The notes beneath the pieces are model-generated. The model saw nothing but the letters and a program-made list of their open reading frames with translations. It had not been told where the DNA came from and ran no database searches. This document shows, piece after piece, positions 40,326-53,103 of a stretch of 64,000 nucleotides of DNA. This stretch comes from Styela clava (taxonomy: Eukaryota; Chordata; Ascidiacea; Stolidobranchia; Styelidae). The position numbers and the translations under genes are program-made. The stretch lies in contig NC_135251.1 of NCBI RefSeq assembly GCF_964204865.1, positions 14,322,001 to 14,386,000 on the forward strand, in the 5' to 3' direction. The stretch's first letter is position 1, and every line of letters begins with the position of its first letter.

Positions 40326-40938
40326 TAAGGCCGGTATACACGACAGCATTATAACTCACCGCACCGCGACTCTGCGCACTGTGCGGTATGCGCGGAACCG
40401 TGACGTCAGACCTGTCCTCCGTACGTACCGGCACCGTACCCTATGAAACCATAATTTGATATTCAATGTTCAGTTGAAATCTGGTAAAAAAAATCGAATA
40501 GGTGAAAGCTGAACAGTTTGGAATACCCGTCAACGATAAGAACACACTTGCCAACAGAAAGTATCCCGCATATCATACCGTTACCGTACCAATGTACCGT
40601 TACCATACCGGTACATGTGATATTACAAACCGCACGGTAACCGGTAGCCCTAGTGAGACTGAACTTCTATCGTTATAAAAGCAACTCGAAAACGATAATA
40701 ATAGTATAAAACTTTCGCTTGTCACATGAAATACAACCAGTTGTCTCAGAAAACCACCAGAACAAGCAGAGCAAGACTGGCAGTACGGTGAACTGCGGTC
40801 AGAAAACGCTACTCAAGCGTTCGCCAACTCAGACAAACGCAGCGCAACGAAACGCAGTCCACCGCAGACGATTAAAATAGAACAAACCGAAAAAATACGC
40901 TGCGGTGAGTTCGCACACTGTCGTGTATACCGGCCTTT
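40326..40938. mobile_element. MITE-like element, ~613 bp, ~36-bp inverted ends
   Basis: The left end AAGGCCGGTATACACGACAG matches the reversed right end AAGGCCGGTATACACGACAG exactly. Similarity then continues, with gaps, through ACTCACCGCA. The interior is rich in ACCG/CGGT blocks and short palindromes. No transposase was seen. A target duplication was not resolved. Confidence 0.82.
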
Positions 40939-41626
40939 ACCCGGCCTGTGTTGGTAATCGGACAAGAGACCGCACATTGTCATGTTATTCACACCTCGTC
41001 TTTCCTGTCCTCTCGATAAAAATCCCATTTTATCTTATGTTTCATTGAAAAAATCAACAATAAAGGTCTCGAGCATGTGTGTCCAGATTAATGCTCATCC
41101 AGGTTAATAGTGCACCAGTAGGTGTAGCACCATTTTATGCATAAAAAGTGGTAATATGAATTAAGGCCAATCGTATATATATATGTATGAATATATATAT
41201 ATATATATGTCTTGCTAAATGCCATATCCCAGTAAACATATACTAAATCCTATGCATTACGCAAAACCACATTACAATTGCCTCTATTACTAGTTTGTTT
41301 TAGTGTTGTTTTAAAAAACTAATTTGAGTCAACTGCAAGGCTTGCAGTAATAGAATGGCAAGAATGTAGTAGAGATTTTTTATGTGGAGTTACTATTCAC
41401 ATAAAGATTCTACCACTACTATTTTGAAAATTGCTCCAACAATAATCGACTGCAGTTGGAAAACGGCCTTTTGTGACGTGGTACTGAGAACACATTTTTG
41501 AACTTGTATTCACGCTATATACCCGAGTAAGGTTTTATACCACAGTTTGCTGTCTTCAATTTTAGATCCTCGTCGCGTAGTTGATAACGAGTAAAACAAT
41601 AGTGTATTGTGACACAGAAACGTATA
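40939..41626. other. Unassigned, with AT microsatellite
   Basis: An interrupted (AT)n tract lies at 41174-41210. A pair of inverted-looking blocks, AATAGAATGGCAAGAATGTA and GATTCTACCACTACTATT, lies near 41350-41420. No gene. Confidence 0.5.
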
Positions 41627-41891
41627 CAGTGGCGTATCTACATAAAATTGCGCCCACGGAAAAATTTGAAAATGCACCCCCCTTGATAGTTAGTTCACAA
41701 TTTATAATGACACTCATGGGAATGAGTTAATTGTACGATAATATTTGAGTAAAACTACGAGTTTGAGATATTACCAATTCGAAATTATTTTATTGAAACA
41801 TTAAGATTAAAACTTTTCGCCTTTTTTGCGCTCCTGTCCAAACGGCGCCCATGGCACGAGCCATGGATGACACACCCTAGATACGCCACTG
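41627..41891. mobile_element. hAT-type MITE, 265 bp
   Basis: Perfect 14-bp inverted ends CAGTGGCGTATCTA...TAGATACGCCACTG. Flanking octamers are AACGTATA and AACGTACA, a target duplication with one difference. Interior GCGCCCATGG/GCACCCCCC blocks are non-coding. Confidence 0.86.
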
Positions 41892-42312
41892 AACGTACAG
41901 TCAGGAGACCAAGCAATGACGTTAATTCTACAATCAGTTTTTATCACTTATTTCTTTTCCGTGTCAGTTTGATATAATATTCTTTCAATGTACGATTTCA
42001 TCAAGTAACACTGTTATTTAAATCAACTTGGTCCAGTTTCACACTTTTCACGTGTTCATCAATCATAGAATCAGGAACGATAAATATTCGAGTATTGAAG
42101 TGTAGGGAACGGATGCTTGGCAGCGAATATGAAGGAAATAACAAAAAATATTGTTGGCAGTATCACCCTGAATATAACACTGAAAATCTTGCTAGAGATC
42201 AGTAACACTTAATAGGAGTACTTAATGCTGAAGTACAATGGAGAAGAAGATTCCCAATCCTGTATAGTTTCCATGATGAGGGAAACGTTTGGATTCCGCC
42301 ATAGGCTAGACC

Positions 42313-42655
42313 CAGTGCCGGATTAACCATTAAACAGTATAAGCATTTGCTTAGGGTACCAAGCAAAGTGAGCCACCACAGAAATTTTAGAGCAGAATTT
42401 TTATATAGTTTATCGGTGTTTATTAAAATATTACAAGTTCACCAGACGACTTAAACTTCAAAATGTTAGTTTATTGTTCGTCTTCAAGTATCATATTAAC
42501 CTTCTTTATTAAAAATAAACACTAAAACTTTTTTTTGGACACGAAATGGTCCTATGAGTCGTTTTCCTAAATTGTTGTTGTTTTTTCTTTCTAGTATTCT
42601 CCTTGTTAACCTAAAAAAAGTGCTTAGGACACCAAAGGGGCTTAATCCGCCCCTG
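42313..42655. mobile_element. hAT-like MITE, 343 bp
   Basis: The left end CAGTGCCGGATTAA pairs with the right end reversed CAGGGGCGGATTAA. Subterminal blocks (GCTTAGGGTACCAAG and, reversed, CTTTGGTGTCCTAAGC) are also similar. A clear target duplication is missing, so the insertion is old or the ends are slightly misplaced. Confidence 0.72.
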
Positions 42656-44907
42656 GCCTCTCCCTCCATCACTGTAGCCAAACCATTTCGTTCTATCCAA
42701 AAGTTGCCGCTTGCATATCAGTGACTACCCATACGGAATAACTGTCACGTGGAATGCCTTAACCCTTTAACAGTCAACGCATTATATATAGCACACGGCA
42801 TCTATCTAACAATGGAGATTCGCAAGGAACTATTTATTGACATGAATGAATTATACATAAAAAAAAACTTACGTGCCCGATAAAACACCATAAATATAAA
42901 CAAAACTTGATTCGATAAACTGTGCCAGGCATTGTTCGTTAAGGCTGTAGAGCAGGTGTTTGGATGGACTTTAACATACTTTTCCAGGCTGGAAAGTACT
43001 GTACTTCCGTGGGGAAGTACAGAAGTTGCGGTAACCACTAAATAGGCGTCGGAGAATGATATTTCACAGTACGGATATGTTTAAGCTTACCATATTTCCC
43101 GCTTTAGGCGAGACAGTCCCGCTTTTTAGCGTTTTGTCCCGCCGTCCCGACAAGTCAGCCAAAAGTCCCGCGCCTAAAGAATGCGTTTGTTTCCCCGCTA
43201 ACATTGTTAGAAAACGTATCTCACATGTACAACCAATACTAATTAGTCTAAATTCGAATTATTTGTACCGGTATCGTTAACGCCAATTCCTTTCTATTTT
43301 TCCAACTGAACCCGATATTTGGCCAGAGAATATGCGCATTAGTTTTCGATGGCAATATGGCCAATGAAGACAGCCTCAAATGTAGGCCCATGTAGTAAAA
43401 TCGGAAAATGTAAAGTTACAAAATCACAACTAATGGGTCCTTGTCTTTAGAGGCGTCCCACTTTGAAGTCACAAAAATATGGTAACCTTAGATATGTATA
43501 TATGCTAATTTTAATATACTATCAGGATAGTTACGGAATCAGGAAAGCGGACAAAAACCACTGAGTATAAATACTAGATAATTTGAGTTGAAAGAAATAG
43601 CGTAGTATGCGTTTTTTACCTGAAAATATGTTACAACAGTCCGATACAGTGATAGTTCAGCAGAGGAATCAGGTATATTTTAACTCCAGTTGTCTAAGTT
43701 TACAGTCATTTTTAACGATTAATTGATAATATTTGAATATATTGGTATATGTTTGAACCTACTGCAGCGTTTGTCAAATGCAACGCCCAATAGAACTAGC
43801 AAAACATTTAAAATAGGACCAAGGAGCGCACTGAGCGCCTTCAACCATACGCCAAATTTCGCCGATGTGTTCTCAGTACAACGTCATCGAAGGACCATGC
43901 TAATTTGCGTTCACTTTCGGAAAGGTTGAGTTTTAAAAATTGACTCTCCTAAACGAAGTCCATTTTATATGAGCTGTAATGGCTAAAAATATCAAAAAAT
44001 TACATAGAATAAAATTCATAACAAAGGTTTTTCGGTGATAATTTTTTTTCTTTCTATTGAAAAAATAAAATGAAACAATAAATCAATTTATGAGGTCCAA
44101 TTCATAACATCATAAAATGGATTCGACATCAATTTGATCTCCAGTATACCATATTCGATTAATAATATAATACCAATTATACAGTCAAAAGAATTCATAG
44201 TCCATGATGTATGAAGGTTTAATTCCAATATTTGAATAATTCCATGATCCAATTGATTTGTATTCCACCATACCAATATCGTCAGCATGATATAAAGATC
44301 CAATTTGTCCATAGAGGTTATATATAACATAGCACATATTTTGAGAAAATGAAAAAAAGAAAAAAAAATGTTAAAAAAAAATAATACGACCATAATCTTA
44401 TCTTGTAATTGATATTTGAATATAATACAATAAACATAATCAATTCAAACCATATAATTTCTAAGCCCAAAATAGACAGGTAATAAAAAATACACCAAGT
44501 TATTCTATGGGGGTTTCCCCATTCGCCACTTATGTTCACATAACTCTTTTTCTCCTTTAAAAAGTGAAGAAAAAACAGCAATACACTCGATCACAAGAGA
44601 GCTATGCTCAAAATATGAACACGTAGCGCCACATAATTTTATTGACGTCATATTAAAAAATAAAAGTAATAGCCTTCTAGAGAAATATTCCATCTTCAAC
44701 CACTGAAAATTTCAAAGCAATTGGTCTAGTAATCAAAGAGAAAAGCGATTTTTTCAAAACGATACAAAGAACAAGAACAACATAATATTGAAACGATCGT
44801 TATGTCACCTACGTGTCCAATAATACAACAACTTCATCTAGTAAATCATAATTTTCATGTTATCACAATTAACATACAATTTTATCATGTAACTATGTAA
44901 ATATTTT
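42656..44907. other. Intergenic with a GCTTACCATATTT-ended repeat; possible LINE tail
   Basis: A repeat at about 43083-43493 has ends GCTTACCATATTT and AAATATGGTAACC; a related end, GGGTTACCATATTCG, lies at 61193. The AT-rich stretch 44050-44700 probably includes the 3' part of the LINE next to it. The frames there are dominated by low-complexity codons, and I do not call them genes. Confidence 0.45.
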
Positions 44908-47650
44908 TTAGATGATGAATATAAAAAACAGCATCACAGATTTTTCTAAAAGAATTTCAATCTTTTCATCTCCTAATATTTTCTTTTTCATAAACTCATT
45001 CATAACTCTTATAGATCCTATCACCACGCATTTAAACATCGTTCGAAATACAGACTGATAGGTTTCCAAATCTTGAAATACTATGTCATTTCTGAAATTC
45101 CAAATCGCTGCTTTACCACAAGAGATAATTAGGTTCACTGATTCAATTTCAACATCTTGGGTGAAAATACTAGGTTCTGTATAATTTGATAAATTTAGCC
45201 ACTTCCAAAAATGTTTTGTATAATCACAATTAAAAAATAAATGCATACAATCTTCTATCTGTCACAAAATAAGCAATTGCCATTTGCTACATCTGACCAA
45301 TGTCTAATTCGTTATTCCATTGGAAGCCCATTTTGTAAAATCTTTCAACTTAACACTTGATTTTTTCTGGGAGTATAATTTGCCCACACTTCATTCCCAC
45401 TAAAATTAGGTCTTGAATTAAATTTAGAAATAGTCCCAAAACGTTTCTGTTTCCATTGGTCAATGTTAAACTTTTTTAATGATCTTCTATCAAACATTTT
45501 TGTTGTGGGATTTTCAGGAAAACCGTATTTAAAAGACATCAAGACGGGATTATGATCACCAGTTTTTTTCTCTCAATAAATCTTACCATTCTTGAGGAAT
45601 TGATCTTAAAATTTTCTGAACACACCAAATCACATTCCTTATTTTATTTTTTTGCTTCATTTTCAGCCAAGTTTCCTATTTTATCTTCTCCATATATTTT
45701 TTCAGTAATTAGTTTACATGATAAATTAACAATAGGCTATGCTCTATTTTCGTTATATTTGCCTTAATCCAATTACTTACATCCTCTGTATGATTTCTCA
45801 AATTAATCAATAGATTAAACCAAATATACTCTAAAATAAATTTCGGATCTTGGTTTTAAAAGAATTTCTTTGTATATATATTTAAAGCCCTGAAATAGTT
45901 GACAATATTTGTGTAAAACTGAGGTAAAGATTTTTTTAAATTATTTCTCAAACTCACATAGATAATTTCAAGATTAGAGGTTTCAAGTTTAGTGTAATAG
46001 CTATTAATATATATTTTGGCTCTGCCACTCCGTGGTGCTACCATTGATCAATTTCTACAACCATTTTAGTTGAATACTCCTGATCTGCAATTCGAGATCA
46101 ATACATCCTAAACCACTCTGCATTTTACTAGCACAGCATACACTCCTGCTTATATATTCTTGTTTCCCCCCAAAATTTCTAAGTTAATTTTTTTAAAGTT
46201 GACAAAAAATTATAAGGTACTATTCTAAAAGATGCTAAACACCAAACTTTTGACAGCAGTAATTGTTTAGTGATTATATTCTTTCCAATCATTGTTAGGT
46301 TCCTACCACGTCATAAATTTATAACATTTTGAATTCTTCATATAACTGGATTCCAATTTTTATCAAATTTAATTTTATCATTTCCTATCCAGCAACTTAA
46401 TACTGATATAAGGTCCCTGGAAACGTTAAGTTCACGAACCTAAATAATTGGCAAGTTTACTAAATTGCCACATACTAGTATTTGTGATTTATTTTTATTC
46501 ATATAGGTCCCTGTTGCTTTTTCAAAATGTTCAATAACATTCATAGATACACATAAAGAATAGTAATCCCTCAAAGTCGACAATGCGTCATCTTATATTT
46601 TTGTTCCTCATTCGCTACATTAATAAAACCTCTAATTTGTGGATTATTTCTAATATTACATGCAAATACTTCAGCATATAAAGTATCGGAGACAGTGGAC
46701 AACCTTGCCTTAAAACTGTTTCAACTATAAATTCCTTGCCAATATAACCATTGGTTATAATTTTCGAATTCATCTTTGTATAAATAAATTTTTGTAAGAG
46801 ATATCCAAAATGGCCCGAAATTGAATTTTTTTAAAACTTTAAACAAAAATTCCCTATACACACTATCATAGGCCTTCTCCCAGTCTATTGAGAACAATAA
46901 GAGATCAGTTTTTGAATAGTTTGCATGGAAAATATCATCTCGAATTGTTATCAAATTTTCATGTATATTTCTGCCATACACAAATCCCGTTTGATCTGGA
47001 TGAGTCAGTTTAGGAAGTTTATATTTAATTCGATTACACAATATTTTGGTAAAAATTTTATAATATAAATTAAGTAATGAAATAGATCTCCAATTGGTTA
47101 ATTTGTTCCTTCCAACTTTTTTATACAATAAAGTAATTATTGGCTCTGCCATAGTTTCGGTAAGTTGTCCAGAAGCTATACAACAATTATATACAACGAG
47201 TAAAATAGTTTTGACTTTGCCCCGGCATATTGTATAAAATTCCTTCGTAAGACCATCTAGGCCCTTTTTTTTTCAAATAATCTCTGCTCTTCCTGTATAT
47301 CATTAACATTTGTAAGGATTGTACCATCAACTGTCTCCAATTCTTTAGAAAGTTTAATTTGCCCTCTATGTTTCTCTAAATTGAAATAGTAAGAACTAGA
47401 TTTTTCGCCTTTTTCATGCCATCTTATTCTACTTCTTATAATATTTCCATGCACTTTTTTTTTCGATAAATTATCCAACTCCTCTTTTTTTAATTCAACC
47501 TCGTGTCTTTTTTCTATATCAAACCTATTATTTTCATAATCCATTAGAGCTTTCTGGTATTTATTTATCATCGAATTTTCTTTTGCTTCTCCCCAAGTTT
47601 TCAAGCATTTTCCACAGTATATTGCCCAATGTTTAATTTTAGCTGTGATC
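44908..47650 (-). mobile_element. Decayed L1/Tx1-like non-LTR retrotransposon (ORF2 remnants)
   Basis: Several minus-strand frames in the right order rebuild one ORF2 relic. At 47604-47257 is the linker before the reverse transcriptase (RIRWHEKGEKSSSYYFNLEK). Then GLDGLTKEFYT (~47240) and the RT core at 47152-46721, with NWRSISLLN and motif A FSIDWEKAYDSV. After a frameshift comes RQGCPLSPILYAE (~46700). Where the catalytic YADD should be (~46595), a stop precedes DD. A zinc-knuckle-like end follows (CLFC...HLFFNC...H, 45290-45200). The endonuclease domain is missing, so the copy is 5'-truncated, as LINE insertions often are. Multiple stops and frameshifts mean it is inactive. Confidence 0.87.
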
Positions 47651-48020
47651 CCACCTCATCTTTAAACGTGTATACATGTTCAGAATGTCGTTTACACAAC
47701 AATTCAAAGTAAATTTCTGTTTTTCATAGTACGAATAATTACTCCGGCGAATAATTATCTCGGCGGGTTGCGTTAAACGAATCAGGTGGTTTCAACATAT
47801 CAAGTATGAATCATACTTGAAACACAGCAGTACGTTTGTAAAATAAGATGTAATTAAAGTAACTGCAAGTTGTGTAGAGATTGATGCTATAGTTGTAACT
47901 GAAGATCGTCATTTGCTTTCGGTGCTGACTCTGTCTGGTTTATCTGACTTATACGAGCATCAGTTTTGGCAAGCCGTGGGGGTGTTGCTGTCGTACACCT
48001 TGATTTGGAACCTATTTTAA
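47651..48020 (+). other. CPEB1 5' flank
   Basis: This 370-base gap lies between the truncated 5' end of the minus-strand LINE and the CPEB1 start. It must contain the promoter or 5' UTR of CPEB1, unless upstream exons exist beyond the LINE. No core promoter motif is clear. Confidence 0.4.
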
Positions 48021-51000
48021 ATGAATACTAACAATATGACAGCAACGGCAGGCTATCAAAGCGAAGAGCTTTTTCGTAATATGAATAATCTGCTCGGCAA
48101 TACGTTAGACCTGCGCGGCATCAATGAAGGAGCCTCCACTTCAGCAGGTTCGTTTTACAGACTGTTGTGATTCTGATTTTTTGATCGATGACTTCATATC
48201 TTTATTCATCAAAATTATATAACAGAACCAACCAGAGATAGCTCGTATGCGGCTTGGTCAGCACAGGCTGGTTCACCCAACAAGCAAACGACAGGGTCTG
48301 GCAACGCAAACAGTCAAGGTGGTGTTTTTGCTATAAATAACGTTTCATAATCCATTTGATTGTTGTCGCTTTACTCACTAACTTACAATAAAACACTACA
48401 TGAGCAAAAAAGGCTTTTATTTCACGTTTATTAGTTTTACTAAATTTTATTTTGTATAATTCGAAACCGACGATTGTGTCTAGGAAACAATGGCAGAGAA
48501 GTTTCGGATTTCATCAACAAGATCAGTGGAATGAAAAAGGAATTGACCTCTTCAAATAGCAATAATAATAACACCAACAGTAACACAGAAAATTTGGTTA
48601 ATATTATCAACCATCAGCGAGAAATGGCGGCAAAACAGATGGCAAAAAACACGGACGTACAGCAAAGACTGAAGGAACTGCAGCATCCAGGGATAAGTAT
48701 GCGTCGCACAGTGCCGGACGTTCATCAAGTCCCTGCCTTTGACTATCCGATTATTCCTGAGGGCTACGCAAACAAGTTGGATATTGACACTAGCATTCGA
48801 CAAATTATGAATCGTTCTGCTCGCCGAGGTAGAGTATGATACGTGATTGCATTTTGTTTGTCATCCATCTTTGTCTTAAATTTCCAGCGTAGACTAATAC
48901 TATGTGTAATGTACATCTGTGTTTTGCTTTTTATAAGGCGTTCAACTTGCACTTCTCATCGGCTGCGTGATTTCAAAATGTGACACGCTCAGTAATGACC
49001 CTGTGTTAGGTTGTTTGTTACCTTTTTCAGATATTAGTGTATTTTCTGGCGTACGGAGATCCTTTTTTTTAAAGAATCTTCCTGCAAGTACACAGAATCG
49101 TTTTTGTACATTAAGTAAAATTTTTGTAGTAAATAAATATAGTTTCAGGTAAGATTATATTAATTTTAAGCTGACGGACTCCGCGCAAGAACACCAGATC
49201 CTGGCGATTTCGCTTCGCTCATTGGACCGCCTCTTCTGTGTAAGTTTATGAATTTTTATTAACTGGTACTAAAAGTGTAGATATTGGAATCAATTACTAA
49301 CTTTGTTCAAAAAGATGAATTCATTTCTGAAATAAAGTAGATCATGTTCAATTTAATAGATTAATGTTAGAAAACGACTAAAACGAGGTATACCGGGTCG
49401 CCTTTACATACCTACTCCCCAGCGTTTTTCTAATATATATATACATATATTCATTGTTTCAGTTAAACATTTTCCTTTAAAATTCAAAATGGTCTCTGCT
49501 CCATTATTTTTTTTTGACATGCGATTTGGATTTCTCAGGTCATTTTTACATTATATAAGCTCCATAACATACTGACTAATGGTATCTTAATGATTAATTT
49601 AAATATGATAAATCATGACTCTCCCAGCTCCACAGGAACTCCAACAAACCCTGTCATTGAGCATGGAAGGTGCACCGCTCCATCTTAGTACATTGAACAG
49701 CGATGGGCTAAGCACACATTCATCTCATGACGCAAGTGGCTCCAGTATGAATTCCAGCATTTTGAGTTCTGGATCTGATCCGATGTCCATATCAGAATTA
49801 GTGGTAACTGTTTTTATTGTGCTTTATTAGGCATGTACGTGTACAATATAGAATAAAACTAAGACTATAACTTTCTCATAGTTGAAATAAATACAACGAA
49901 ATGATTACATTTTTAGAGTGGAATTCAAGGTCTCCATATGGGACCAAGTCGCAATTCAATATCTGGTCGATCCACTCCAATTGTGCCCAGTCCTACAGAC
50001 TGGTGCGATGCGTCCACCCCGCGACAATATTACAACCCCGATGGCGACATTGGCATGATTAACCCGTTCTCCTCAGAGCAACTGTTGGATGTTGCTTCAT
50101 TATATGGAGTCTCTGACAAAATGGAATATGACGCAAGACTTCATCGTTCCGCTGCTGGTAAAGTTTATTTTATCGATTTTCAAATCAGAAATATGAATGT
50201 TAATTTTATTGCCAGAGCAATCAAAAAGCCCAAGTCTTTTAAATTAGGTCAACAAAATTTTTCTGTAGTTTGGTATATGATGTATGTCCATCATGATATA
50301 ATATTTCAAATAAATATTATATTACATAATTATATAATTGGGAGTTTTCTTAAAGTTTGATGAGTAAAAATTGTGTGATATTTTAAATTTCATGCCACTC
50401 GCATTACAGCGTCGTGTGAGGCGACCTTTACTTGGAGCGGGCATCTTCCTATTCGCCATTACGTTGCGCCCACTTATTCACCAAAGGTGTTTCTTGGTGG
50501 AGTACCGTGGGACATCACCGAAGGTATGGAGAATATAATATTTTTGTACAAAATGCTTCCAAATCACACAATATAAAAATGGATTGCTATAAGTGTATTA
50601 TAAAATCTGCTTTTATCATCTTGCAGCGTCATTCCATCTGACTTTCAAACCATACGGACTAGTTCGGGTTGAATGGCCAGGAAAAGACACCAAAGGACCT
50701 CGCTATCCTCTACGAGGTTGGTTGGCTGAAAATTACTGAATGTATATCATTTCATATGAAAAGTATCTCCTTATTATTTATATCAGTGGTTTTCAAAGCC
50801 TTTTTTTCTAGAAACATCCCAAGAAACCCCTGTGCAGTAGTCCAACTGTCCTTTAATGTCTGAATTGTATGAACAGTAAATATGAGGCCCAATAGGTGTT
50901 TGATTATATTCAAACAATATGATTTGAATGGAAAGGCGGGAACCCCTGGACTGTATTGGCGGAAACCTAGGGTGCAGCGGCGCCACGGTTGAAAACCAAC

Positions 51001-53103
51001 GCTCTGTATACACCATATGTCCATTAATATTGCAGGCGCTAATTAAAAAGAGTGGCAACAAACATCCATGGCTATGACAGTATTTTTCATTTTTTAAATT
51101 TACTCATTGATTGAATGAAAAATTGTGTGCAGCTGGATACGTTTATCTGCTATTTGAAAGTGACAAGTCCATAAAAAGTCTCCTGCATAACTGTACTCGA
51201 GATGTCACAACCAACGAATGGTTCTTTAGGCTGTCGAGTAGACGCATGCGCAGCAAAGAAGTGCAGGTATATTTTCTTGTCTCATTGTTGTTCAACATTC
51301 TAATTAAACTGCACTTACTGTTATTGCGAGTTTCGGGGTTTTTGGACCCCATATTTTTGAAAGAACTTTTGTTCGCGCCTTTCTCTTTGCACAAGGCAAT
51401 GTATAGGTAGCCATTGATATCGAACGATATATTGAAGGAGCTCTCCACAGACTCTGCAGTCGAAGTAGTCTAGCGCACAATTTCATCCATCTCGGTTGTG
51501 GTTCGTATGGAGGATTTGTTCTTAGTGAGCCCAAAGACGTCGGGTTGTCAGTGAATCGCTGACGCATAGAGCGAAGTAGTGTTAAAATATACGAGTTTGT
51601 GTCTCATTGCTAATGCCGCAAATTCTCCTTTCAAAAAGTATACTGTTAAAATTTTGGGAACCATGGCCCCCACCTGGGTACGCCTATCATTGTTCCATAC
51701 GTTAATGATGTTTTCAGATAATACCATGGGTGATCACGGATAGCAATTATATGCGGGTTTCATCTGCTCGGTTGGATGCCAACAAGACCATCTTCGTTGG
51801 AGCTCTTCATGGAATGCTGACGTCAGAAGGTCTTGCACACGTAATGAACGATCTGTTTGGTAATGTTGTGTATGCTGGAATAGACACTGACAAATACAAG
51901 TACCCAATAGGTGAGTCACGGTTTCACCCTTAAAAGTGACTTTATTAGGTTTACATGCGCTTGGTAAAATACAGAAATTTGGTTTCGGTAATGACAACTA
52001 GCTTTATACAATAGAATGTTCGTTGATAAACATTCTCCAAACACTACATCGATCAATACCTACAATGCCTAAAGATAGTAATATTGAATTCTATAGTTTT
52101 TTTGATGATTGGGTATCAAATAATTCATTTACGTAACGACTGAACTTTTTTATTAACCCACAAGTATCGAGTGAGCACTTCCACGGCGTTCAACCATCGG
52201 CTCTGTTGTGCAATATTTGAACGCATTTTTACAATGTATTAAAGGATCTGGCCGGGTTACCTTCAATACTCACAGCAGTTACATGAAAGCAGTGAAAGCT
52301 GCATTTGTTGAAATCAAGACTCCGAAATTCTCCAAGAAGGTTCAAATCGATCCATATCTCGAGGACAACGCTATGTGCAATCTGTGCCAAGCTCAATCTG
52401 GCCCATATTTTTGCAGAGATCTTCCGGTGATTTAATATGATATTGTGCAAATATGTCGCTTTATATCGATGATAAATAAAGCACAACCGTTTTGCTAACA
52501 TCGGTGGTGCTTTATTTATCATCGATATGAATTTACCTGGTGGCAATAATGCGCTAGGTCGCTTTATGAAGAAATTTATGATTAATGTTAACATTGACCA
52601 TTCCTTATTTCTTAACTCGTCTAAGATTATTACGGGTAGTCTGCGTCAAATCAAAGCTTTCAAAATTCCGATAGCTACGTTTTTATGTGCCAATATTTCT
52701 ATAGATTGTGCATGCCAAATGTTAAAAATATTTATTTAAATACGACTAAAGGCGATAAAAAGATATTGTGTATTTTGTAAGTCAATTTATTGATATTTTA
52801 ATTTTGCAAAAATATCTTAAGATGATAGTTGTATTCCGATTAGTTGGAGTTACCAAATTACATTTTGACAAATTATTATTTCGTGTCACATCCATGTTCT
52901 TCTTACTTTTCCAAAGTATTGTTCGAATCAAATCTTTTACTAATTAAAAGTAATTCTAAATCAAATTGGCAGTTGAAATAAATTCTTGGATTTTTTAGGA
53001 TTGCTTCAAGTACTACTGTCGTCAGTGCTGGGAATGGCAGCATTCAATTGGCGATCTCCGTAATCATCGTCCACTGATGAGAAACCAGCGTAGACGATAT
53101 TGA
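48021..53103 (+). CDS. CPEB1: CPEB1, cytoplasmic polyadenylation element-binding protein, 12 coding exons, 622 aa
   Basis: Exons: 48021-48147, 48226-48318, 48484-48828, 49171-49239, 49628-49803, 49917-50157, 50410-50523, 50627-50716, 51133-51266, 51718-51910, 52245-52426, 52999-53103 (1869 bases). The N-terminal ~350 residues are disordered and rich in S, N and Q. RRM1 (~375-460) has [13 protein letters not shown] and [12 protein letters not shown]2 (~486-565) has [12 protein letters not shown] and [20 protein letters not shown]. The ZZ zinc domain (572-611) uses C572, C575, C584, C590, C595, C598, H603 and H611, with one residue more between the third and fourth cysteine than in vertebrates. 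These motifs place it in the CPEB1 branch, not CPEB2-4. CPEB1 binds the U-rich CPE in mRNA 3' UTRs and controls poly(A) length and translation, notably in oocytes and neurons. The start exon is the least certain. Confidence 0.95.
50784..51006. mobile_element. hAT-like MITE in CPEB1 intron 8
   Basis: The left end CAGTGGTTTTCAAAGCC and the right end reversed CAGAGCGTTGGTTTTCAACC are hAT-like, with GCGGCGCC near the right end. No clear target duplication. It lies between exons 50627-50716 and 51133-51266. Confidence 0.55.
52433..52528 (+). promoter_or_regulatory. Intronic stop, hairpin and AATAAA at the start of the last CPEB1 intron
   Basis: If the last intron is retained, the frame ends at TAA 52433-52435, three codons past the donor. 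From 52463 a 27-base arm (ATATCGATGATAAATAAAGC...) pairs with 52502-52528 with one mismatch, around a 12-base loop (52490-52501). The left arm contains AATAAA (52475-52480). This could be an alternative polyadenylation site, a foldback insertion, or a small-RNA precursor. Confidence 0.6.

Noticed and set aside
44088-44581. Two AT-rich frames of 101 and 87 codons
   Set aside because: Low-complexity F/L/I-rich translations typical of AT-rich DNA; probably LINE 3' sequence.
45552-45767. Plus-strand frame across the LINE
   Set aside because: Shadow of the minus-strand retrotransposon frames.
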